Source of the DNA: Candidatus Falkowiibacteriota bacterium
Lineage (GTDB): Bacteria > Patescibacteriota > Patescibacteriia > CAIXNZ01 > JADLGS01
Direction of reading: 5' to 3'
Assembly: GCA_020849205.1 (NCBI GenBank)
Contig: JADLGS010000023.1
Span: forward strand, 1 to 5,504
DNA: 5,504 bases
The position numbers were made by a program, and so were the translations under genes. The notes below the pieces were generated by a model. That model saw only the letters and a list, made by a program, of their open reading frames with translations. It had not been told where the DNA came from and did not search any database. This document shows positions 1 to 4,759 of this stretch, one piece after another; position 1 is the stretch's first letter; every line of letters begins with the position of its first letter.

Positions 1-522
1 GGCTGTGATGTGCAGATATTTGTGAATGACATCGACATGACCGACAAGGTTTGTGATGTTGGCGCAGATGATGACTTCAACAAGCCACTGCCTCGCGAGA
101 TCGTTCTCAAACAATTTGAATTGATTGAGCGATTTCATGGGTATGCTGGTGACTTGGAGACGGCACCGCCTGCAGTACGGAGTTTTATCAAGCTCATCGT
201 CTACAAGCGTCTGTGTGACGCCTACGATGGGGTTCAGGAGTCATCTCCTTTCGTTGAGGCTACGGAGGACACGGAAGTTGATGATGAAGCTACAGACGAA
301 GAGGTGACTAAGGAAACAGCGCCGGCGCCGGTAACGACGTTTGTTGCTTCGGAAGTGACGGTGAGTGAAACGCATACGGAGACAGTTTCAAGTACCCAAG
401 AGGCACAAGAAACCAATTCGTCCGCACAAACCACCGTAACAACTGAAACGACGAGCGAGTCCTCGTCCATATCATTGACGACCACCACAAGCGAAGGTGA
501 AATCGTCCCAACGGTCCCCTAA
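1..522 (+). CDS. C-terminal part of a receiver-like (response regulator) protein with a Ser/Thr/Glu-rich tail; 5' end outside window
   Basis: The frame is open from base 1, so the GTG at 10 is probably internal and the gene starts upstream. 173 residues are visible. Residues 1-45 resemble the end of a CheY-like receiver domain: a beta-4-like strand (VQIFV), then GADDDFNKPL at 21-30, where K28-P29 would be the conserved Lys-Pro after beta-5, and an amphipathic helix like alpha-5. The Thr/Ser usually found after beta-4 appears to be Asn, so phospho-signalling may be altered. The phosphoacceptor Asp would lie outside the window. A short helical stretch follows to about residue 76. From residue 80 to the end about 58% of residues are Ser, Thr or Glu, and no DNA-binding or enzymatic output domain is seen. 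The tail is probably disordered. A strong terminator follows the TAA. The receiver call rests on a short stretch and is tentative; the coding call is firm. Confidence 0.6.
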   Translation, partial: GCDVQIFVNDIDMTDKVCDVGADDDFNKPLPREIVLKQFELIERFHGYAGDLETAPPAVRSFIKLIVYKRLCDAYDGVQESSPFVEATEDTEVDDEATDEEVTKETAPAPVTTFVASEVTVSETHTETVSSTQEAQETNSSAQTTVTTETTSESSSISLTTTTSEGEIVPTVP

Positions 523-533
523 GATATTCGCTT

Positions 534-561
534 AACCCTCGGCCAACGCCGAGGGTTTTTT
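534..561 (+). terminator. Rho-independent terminator after the receiver-like gene
   Basis: An 8-bp GC-rich perfect stem (536-543 with 548-555) with a CAAC loop is followed by six T (556-561). Two A before the stem can pair with the first two T. It begins 11 bases after the stop codon and separates this gene from the next. Confidence 0.92.
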
Positions 562-585
562 GTTACAAATATATCGAAATATAAA

Positions 586-616
586 ACAATACTTAGGTAT
601 TGTATATTTTTATAAT
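586..616 (+). promoter_or_regulatory. Possible promoter (-10 TATAAT) with an adjacent palindrome upstream of the HD-domain gene
   Basis: A perfect TATAAT lies at 611-616, about 50 bases before the GTG start at 666. No good -35 hexamer sits 16-18 bases upstream. Instead a 7-bp inverted repeat with a TTAG loop (586-592 with 597-603) covers the place where the -35 and part of the spacer would be. That position would suit a repressor or activator site, but the whole region is very AT-rich, so both calls are tentative. A second -10-like TATAAA is at 631-636. Confidence 0.35.
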
Positions 617-652
617 TATGTTAATGTTCGTATAAATATGCACCTTAGATAA

Positions 653-668
653 CAAAGGAGTTTTTGTG
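653..668 (+). promoter_or_regulatory. Ribosome binding site and GTG start of the HD-domain gene
   Basis: CAAAGGAG at 653-660 stands five bases before GTG at 666. This strong Shine-Dalgarno match decides the GTG start, since no ATG is correctly placed behind it. Confidence 0.85.
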
Positions 669-2039
669 ACAAAGTCATCTGCGCTTCGGAAGCATCATGA
701 AATTTCGACACACTTCGCCTCACTTGAAAAATTTCAAAAAAGTTTGGTGGATGAGGCGAATCATATGCCAAATTGGGAAAAGTTCGTTTGTAGAATGAAC
801 TTGGAGCTTCAGCATCAAATTCCTGAAGTACTGCAACCGCCAACCACAGGCATGAATGTCGCGTTGTTTTCGGAATGGAAATTTCGAATCGAAATGATGG
901 TTCAGCGATTAATTGATGTAGGTTGGACGTGGAATGGCTCTGAGCCGGCGCATTCGATCGGACATGTTATTCGTGATCTGGTAAATACATCGCTTATCGT
1001 ATTTTTGGGTAAGTATCCATACCGACAATTGTATATTGGAGGTATGGCGGGCGTGTTCCACGATTTTTCGACGGCAATTGTGAAGCGTTACCACGAAGAG
1101 CACCGAGCATTGCGACATGGTACTGCTACAGCATTACTACTTGATCGATTTGTTGGTGATTTGTTTGAATCTAAGCAAGAAAAATTCGATCTCAAATGTC
1201 TTTTGATTGCGGTTGCGGGTCATACTAATGAATACGCAACAGAAACTTTGCCAATGAAGGATCGAAAGCCAAAGAAAGTTGAAAAATCGCGATTCTGCAT
1301 TCCAGTCTGGCCTGATTTTGATCAGAATGGTGCACCGCATTTATTTATGCATCTTCCTCGTCAGATTGATCGATTAGAGAATTGTGGCGCAACGCACTTT
1401 GCTCGACACTATCTAACACTAGTCGAAGAACATAAGGATCAAGCGCATGGAGAATTTGTTGTGGTGAATTTTGCTAATTCAATGCGCGGACTATTACGAC
1501 CACAAGACGTTGCTAAAGCTGATCCAAAGAAGCAGACGATACTTGAGCATGTGCGTATGTACGCAGACAGTCAAACTAATGCTTCGCCATTTGGGAAGTG
1601 GGATTATGGCTTTTATTGCGTGCTTCGCGATGCTCATCGAAAGCGCGCATATCGCATGTTGCATGCTCCAAAACGACTAAAAATTCCTCGTGAAATTTCA
1701 GTTGAAGAAATAGCTGAAGTTTTTCATCATCACTTTTTGTACCCTACTATCGAACCTACTAAATTAGGATACAGAAGCGCTGAGCTCTTGTTTTCTGAAT
1801 TCAATCGTCTTTCTTCTGAAGATCGAAGTGTGTATGCTCATGTATTTGCGCAATGCATGATCGAATATGTTGATTGGTATGATTCGGTGAATTCGATCGT
1901 AGCAAATCAAATGCCAAAAAACGCAATGGAGTTCGTAAGTCTTCAAAACATTATTGGCAGTTCAAATATCATGGACGTACTTAAACCAAGCGCTCGCTTG
2001 ATGGAATTAATTTCAAAGTTTAATTTCGTGACAAATTAA
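666..2039 (+). CDS. HD-domain-like metal-dependent phosphohydrolase with an unassigned C-terminal half
   Basis: 457 residues starting at GTG behind a strong ribosome binding site. The first 90 residues are helical with no recognised motif. Residues 96-240 carry the ordered metal-ligand pattern of the HD superfamily: H96/H100 (HSIGH), a hydrophobic helix ending in FHD at H132-D133, H151 (RHGTATALLLDR), H186 in a LIAVAGHTNEY helix, and D235 in IDRLENCG. Such proteins usually cleave phosphoester bonds in nucleotides or signalling nucleotides; the substrate here cannot be told. Residues 260-457 match nothing I recognise and are rich in aromatic residues, with HHH at 354-356. No membrane segment or signal peptide is seen, so it should be cytoplasmic. 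It has its own promoter-like upstream region and terminator, so it is probably monocistronic. Arg is most often written CGA. The family call comes from motif spacing only; the coding call is firm. Confidence 0.7.
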   Translation: MTKSSALRKHHEISTHFASLEKFQKSLVDEANHMPNWEKFVCRMNLELQHQIPEVLQPPTTGMNVALFSEWKFRIEMMVQRLIDVGWTWNGSEPAHSIGHVIRDLVNTSLIVFLGKYPYRQLYIGGMAGVFHDFSTAIVKRYHEEHRALRHGTATALLLDRFVGDLFESKQEKFDLKCLLIAVAGHTNEYATETLPMKDRKPKKVEKSRFCIPVWPDFDQNGAPHLFMHLPRQIDRLENCGATHFARHYLTLVEEHKDQAHGEFVVVNFANSMRGLLRPQDVAKADPKKQTILEHVRMYADSQTNASPFGKWDYGFYCVLRDAHRKRAYRMLHAPKRLKIPREISVEEIAEVFHHHFLYPTIEPTKLGYRSAELLFSEFNRLSSEDRSVYAHVFAQCMIEYVDWYDSVNSIVANQMPKNAMEFVSLQNIIGSSNIMDVLKPSARLMELISKFNFVTN

Positions 2040-2055
2040 TTTGTTTGCACCTTTT

Positions 2056-2081
2056 CCCGCTTCTACAGGAGCGGGTTTTTT
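2056..2081 (+). terminator. Rho-independent terminator after the HD-domain gene
   Basis: An 8-bp stem (2056-2063 with 2068-2075, one G-T pair) with a TACA loop is followed by six T (2076-2081). It lies 17 bases past the stop codon and only three bases before the -35 hexamer of the next promoter. Confidence 0.92.
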
Positions 2082-2083
2082 CA

Positions 2084-2112
2084 TTGACATTTTTACGTAA
2101 TTCATGTATGAA
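2084..2112 (+). promoter_or_regulatory. Sigma-70-type promoter of the RmlB-like gene
   Basis: A consensus -35 TTGACA at 2084-2089, a 17-base spacer and TATGAA at 2107-2112 (four of six bases of the -10 consensus). The -10 overlaps a small inverted repeat, TTCAT-GT-ATGAA (2101-2112), which could be an operator. Start of transcription would be near 2119, leaving a leader of about 40 bases. The gene's ribosome binding site AAGGAG is at 2148-2153. Confidence 0.6.
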
Positions 2113-2161
2113 ATAGTGTAATGTTCTTTTACATGTACATCTAATACAAGGAGTAGTTGTT

Positions 2162-3151
2162 ATGCGAGTTTTACTCACTGGTGGCGCTGGATTTATTGGC
2201 CATCATACTTTTGAGCACTTCATGAAAAATACCGAAGACACGGTTATTATTCTTGAAGGATTAAATTACGCCGGCAGTCTTTCTCGCCTCACTGACATTG
2301 AATTGTTTCATCAGTGGCAAGATTTAGGTCGTGTTATTATTGTGCCGCACAATATTCAATTTCCTTTCAATGAATATGTGACACATAAAATTGGGTCGGT
2401 TGATGCGATTATTCATATGGCAGCAGAAACTCACGTTGATCGTAGCATTGAAAATCCATATCCATTTGTGATGACAAATTTACTAGGAACATTTAATGTT
2501 CTTGAATTTGCTCGATCGCAAATTGCTACTGGATTAAAACGGTTCATTCAGGTTTCAACAGATGAAGTGTATGGCCCTGCTCTCACTGATGAGTTTTTTA
2601 AGGAGACTGATCGCGTGCGACCCTCAAATCCATACGCTGCCACAAAAGCAGGCGCTGATGATCTTGTATACTCGTATTTTAAGACGTATGGATTACCTGC
2701 GATTGTTACAAGAACTATGAATAACTTTGGCGAGCGACAACATCCAGAAAAATTTCTGATGCTTACGCTAAAAGCATTGATGCGTAATGAGCAGGTAGTC
2801 GTTCACGGCACTCCGGGAAATATTGGCATGCGACATTGGTTGCATGCCCGAAATCATGCTGATGCAATATTGTTTCTTATTGCTCATGGCAACAATGGAG
2901 AGTTTTATCATATCGTCGGTGATGAATTGTCTAATCTCGAGCTTGCGGATCTTGTAGCAAGCATTGTTCATAAATCTCTCAAGCCAAAGTTTGTTGACTT
3001 TCATGCATGCCGCCCCGGACATGATAGGCGTTACGCAATGTCTGATACTAATTTACGAGCATTAGGATGGAAGCCACCTCTTTCACTTGAAGAGTCGTTG
3101 GCAAAAACAATTCAATGGACTTTGAATCGTCCAGAATGGTTATTTATGTAA
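2162..3151 (+). CDS. rmlB: dTDP-glucose 4,6-dehydratase-like sugar-nucleotide dehydratase (RmlB type, extended SDR)
   Basis: 329 residues from ATG, eight bases behind AAGGAG; the length is normal for the family. RmlB converts dTDP-glucose to dTDP-4-keto-6-deoxyglucose with bound NAD+, the second step toward dTDP-rhamnose and other deoxysugars for surface glycans. Visible motifs: NAD-binding GGAGFIG at 7-13; LNYAGSLSRL at 34-43, close to the family's LTYAGN segment; HMAAETHVDRS at 85-95; STDEVYG at 132-138, with the catalytic Thr-Asp-Glu; Y158-xxx-K162 of the SDR catalytic pair; RHWLHARNHADAI at 224-236; and RPGHDRRYAM at 284-293, typical of RmlB. Differences from the usual sequence are Glu32 where an Asp normally binds the NAD ribose, Asn231 for Asp, and Ser294 for Asp. 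No rmlA, rmlC or rmlD is nearby. A related NDP-hexose dehydratase with another nucleotide is possible. Confidence 0.87.
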   Translation: MRVLLTGGAGFIGHHTFEHFMKNTEDTVIILEGLNYAGSLSRLTDIELFHQWQDLGRVIIVPHNIQFPFNEYVTHKIGSVDAIIHMAAETHVDRSIENPYPFVMTNLLGTFNVLEFARSQIATGLKRFIQVSTDEVYGPALTDEFFKETDRVRPSNPYAATKAGADDLVYSYFKTYGLPAIVTRTMNNFGERQHPEKFLMLTLKALMRNEQVVVHGTPGNIGMRHWLHARNHADAILFLIAHGNNGEFYHIVGDELSNLELADLVASIVHKSLKPKFVDFHACRPGHDRRYAMSDTNLRALGWKPPLSLEESLAKTIQWTLNRPEWLFM

Positions 3152-3158
3152 ATTCTAT

Positions 3159-3180
3159 GGGGATCTATGATCCCCTTTTT
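3159..3180 (+). terminator. Rho-independent terminator of the RmlB-like gene
   Basis: A perfect 7-bp stem (3159-3165 with 3169-3175) with a TAT loop is followed by five T (3176-3180), seven bases past the stop codon. Confidence 0.88.
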
Positions 3181-3185
3181 AATTT

Positions 3186-3208
3186 AAAAACCCCGACGTA
3201 TATCGGGG
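3186..3208 (-). terminator. Rho-independent terminator of the leftward Nudix-like gene
   Basis: A 6-bp GC-rich stem (3191-3196 with 3203-3208) with a 6-base loop. Read on the minus strand it is followed by five T (plus-strand A at 3186-3190). It lies seven bases beyond the end of the leftward gene and pairs with the rightward terminator next to it to insulate the two convergent genes. Confidence 0.85.
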
Positions 3209-3215
3209 ATAGAAA

Positions 3216-3980
3216 TTAGAACAGATTTTTCAGTTTTGCTAGAAAGTAGGCCGTATTCGTGTAACCATCATTAAACGAGTATTGCCTACCATCGTGAAAC
3301 ATATACCCTCGAAGTAGGTGTGTTTCAAATGCTTTTGGAGAGAGTGATATGTGTCCGATAACTGTCTGATCTTCGTGTGAGCCACGTGGATCGCCTACAC
3401 GCACTAAATACATTGGCACAGGACCTGAGAAAATTCCGCGTTCAGCGATGAATGATGATGTAATCAGTGAGCTTTCGAGTATTGGGCGATTTAGTTCAAA
3501 GTTGATACAACGTTCAATTGTTTGATTGATCGTTTCACCTTCTTTAGAAATTGTACCCGGAGCATCGCATGAAAATGATCGAAGTGAATGACGATAGGTA
3601 AGATTAAGAATCAAATTGCCCTCGTGATCGATGGGAAGAATAAGTACACCAAGATTTCCTTGGAGCTCCCATCGATACATTATTCTTCGATATGTTCCAA
3701 TTCGTGGTTGTGAATCGCTGTTTTTTGGCGGGAAATATACCAAGTCGCGAACTGTGTAGATGTATTGATCTTGCTCTATAATACCAATTTGATGCGGTGA
3801 TGGTGATTGAGGGATGTATTTCCCCATTAGATTTATGACGCCATTCCTAGATTCATAGTCACCAATCACGTCAACGTCATTGATGATTTGAATTTCTCCA
3901 TTTTTCCAATCCCCAAGAGGGTATTTCGAGTCAATAAGAAGTTGCGAATATTCTTTCATGCGTTGACTAAACGTTTGCAT
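3216..3980 (-). CDS. Nudix-fold protein, ADP-ribose pyrophosphatase-like, with a degenerate Nudix box
   Basis: 254 residues; ATG at 3980-3978, six bases behind TTGGAG (plus 3987-3992). Residues 110-195 follow the layout of ADP-ribose pyrophosphatase-type Nudix proteins: GVLILPIDHEGNLILNLTYR (111-130), then PGTISKEGE (141-149), then a helix, a strand pair and FSGPVPMYLVRVG (184-196). The C-terminal FNDGYTNTAYFLAK (236-249) is like the dimer-forming end of that group. Against the consensus G-x5-E-x7-R-E-U-x-E-E-x-G-U, Glu149, Arg157 and Glu162 are kept, but the second Gly of the PGG is Thr143, and the Glu positions 158 and 161 are Cys and Phe, with Asn164 for Gly. Two metal-binding glutamates are therefore missing, and ordinary hydrolysis is doubtful. 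It may bind a nucleotide or sugar nucleotide as a sensor, or use other ligands. Residues 1-105 are unassigned. It has its own promoter and terminator. Confidence 0.75.
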   Translation of the reverse strand: MQTFSQRMKEYSQLLIDSKYPLGDWKNGEIQIINDVDVIGDYESRNGVINLMGKYIPQSPSPHQIGIIEQDQYIYTVRDLVYFPPKNSDSQPRIGTYRRIMYRWELQGNLGVLILPIDHEGNLILNLTYRHSLRSFSCDAPGTISKEGETINQTIERCINFELNRPILESSLITSSFIAERGIFSGPVPMYLVRVGDPRGSHEDQTVIGHISLSPKAFETHLLRGYMFHDGRQYSFNDGYTNTAYFLAKLKNLF

Positions 3981-4008
3981 GCATTACTCCAATGTTCAAG
4001 TTATACTG

Positions 4009-4036
4009 ATTCTAACAATGTATGTTTTTTTGTCAA
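4009..4036 (-). promoter_or_regulatory. Sigma-70-type promoter of the Nudix-like gene
   Basis: Reading the minus strand, TTGACA (4036-4031), a 16-base spacer and TAGAAT (4014-4009, five of six consensus bases) lie between the adenosyltransferase stop and the Nudix-like start. Transcription would begin near 4002, about 20 bases before the ATG. A TATAAC sits just downstream (4005-4000) but is 25 bases from the -35. The promoter means the gene need not depend on nrdJ or the adenosyltransferase for expression. Confidence 0.6.
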
Positions 4037-4059
4037 TCCGGAAGCTGAGCTTTCGGGGA

Positions 4060-4575
4060 TCACCATTCTATACCTTCTAGTGCTGGTACGCCGTTGTACA
4101 TATAATGTTTTACCAATTTCATTTCTGTGACGAGGTCGGCGATGTCTTCAAGTTCTTGTGGGAGTCCTTGACCTGTGGCGATTAGTTCTAATTTTTCTGG
4201 TTTTTCGTTTTTTAAATAATCTGTAAATACTTCAAGCGTCATCATGTTTAACCGTATCGCATTCAAGACTTCATCAAGTACAATGAGATCGTAATTATTT
4301 TGGATCTCGCGGAGTTTTTGCATTGAGTCAATTGCCATCTTTTCATCTTCTGGCGTAAACGAAAAATCAAAAGTGCCATTTGATCTTCTGCGATCACGAC
4401 CGTATGAGAAATAGGGGATCTTTAATGTATCCAAAACTTTTCGTTCATTATAATTGTCGCCACCTTTATCAAAATATATAAACGCAACTTTTTTGCCATT
4501 ACCAAAAGCGCGAATCGCTTGTCCAAGCGCCGCGGTCGTTTTACCTTTTCCGTTACCCGTGTATATCTGTAGCAT
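4060..4575 (-). CDS. cobO: ATP:cob(I)alamin adenosyltransferase, CobA/CobO/BtuR type
   Basis: 171 residues from the ATG at 4575-4573. It transfers the adenosyl group of ATP to cob(I)alamin, making adenosylcobalamin in the cytoplasm. Motifs: MLQIYTGNGKGKTTAALG at the N-terminus with the P-loop G7-T14; Walker-B-like LIVLDE at 97-102; ATGQGLPQEL at 133-142 for the family's TGRGAP segment; ADLVTEMKLVKH at 146-157; and an end in ALEGIEW, where the family ends. It is shorter than E. coli BtuR because the N-terminal extension is absent. The frame also allows a TTG start at 4599, but the ATG places MxQIYTGNGKGKTT at the start as in homologues. Neither has a visible Shine-Dalgarno sequence. It follows nrdJ on the same strand, with a repeat between, and supplies the cofactor that NrdJ uses. 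No other cobalamin gene is in the window, which fits salvage. Confidence 0.93.
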   Translation of the reverse strand: MLQIYTGNGKGKTTAALGQAIRAFGNGKKVAFIYFDKGGDNYNERKVLDTLKIPYFSYGRDRRRSNGTFDFSFTPEDEKMAIDSMQKLREIQNNYDLIVLDEVLNAIRLNMMTLEVFTDYLKNEKPEKLELIATGQGLPQELEDIADLVTEMKLVKHYMYNGVPALEGIEW

Positions 4576-4609
4576 GTGCAGTATGAAAAATTTTAACAAT
4601 TAAACAAAA

Positions 4610-4737
4610 TACGTCATCCTGAGCCTGCCTACCTACACGCCGAAGGTATGTAGGTAGGCGTGTCGAAGGATCTGCGAATTTGCGACTAAGCAGATTCTTC
4701 GACTCTCCCGCTAAGCGGGATCGCTCAGAATGACGTA
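4610..4737. repeat. Composite palindromic repeat with cloverleaf-type folding potential
   Basis: The outer arms 4610-4624 and 4723-4737 pair at 14 of 15 positions. Inside are three further hairpins: 4627-4637 with 4649-4659 (11 bp perfect, 11-base loop), 4663-4675 with 4690-4702 (13 bp including one G-T), and 4706-4711 with 4715-4720 (6 bp, TAA loop). The outer and central arms carry GTCATCCTGAGC / GAAGGATCT and AGATTCTTC / GCTCAGAATGAC, the core of dispersed palindromic repeats seen in many bacterial genomes. The first and third hairpins look like separate insertions at the arm junctions. On the minus strand the outer stem is followed by TTTTGTTT (4609-4602), so it might also end nrdJ transcripts. 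No open reading frame or transposase lies inside. Confidence 0.85.
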
Positions 4738-4759
4738 ATTAACTTTCCTTTGACTCTTC

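Noticed and set aside
10..12. GTG at 10 as the start of the first gene
   Set aside because: The frame is open to base 1, no ribosome binding site can be seen, and the residues before it continue the beta-strand of the receiver-like match.
319..331. GC-rich palindrome in the first gene
   Set aside because: It simply encodes alternating Ala and Pro inside a coding region.
234..511. Two leftward open frames inside the first gene
   Set aside because: They are antisense shadows of the Ser/Thr-rich codons, with no start signals.
666..3980. HD protein, RmlB-like and Nudix-like genes as one defence or signalling operon
   Set aside because: Each has its own terminator, the RmlB-like and Nudix-like genes have their own clear promoters and the HD gene a possible one; the third gene is on the opposite strand, and no effector or toxin module is seen.
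4038..4056. Hairpin (8-bp arms, TGA loop) just past the adenosyltransferase stop codon
   Set aside because: On the minus strand it has an A-C mismatch and is followed by ATTGACAAAA rather than a T tract, so it is not a convincing terminator.
4060..4062. Possible recoding of UGA as glycine (known in Gracilibacteria and Absconditabacteria)
   Set aside because: The TGA stop follows GIEW, the natural end of the adenosyltransferase family, and no in-frame TGA interrupts any gene.
3888..4130. Rightward 80-codon open frame across the Nudix-like promoter region
   Set aside because: It overlaps the start of one gene and the end of another on the opposite strand, lacks a ribosome binding site and shows no domain.
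4597..4599. TTG as the start of the adenosyltransferase
   Set aside because: It adds eight residues that homologues lack and has no ribosome binding site; the ATG at 4575 begins the conserved MxQIYTGNGKGKTT segment. It cannot be fully excluded.
4610..4737. CRISPR array or tRNA gene in the repeat region
   Set aside because: There are no equal-length direct repeats with spacers, and the stem lengths, loops and conserved bases do not fit a tRNA.
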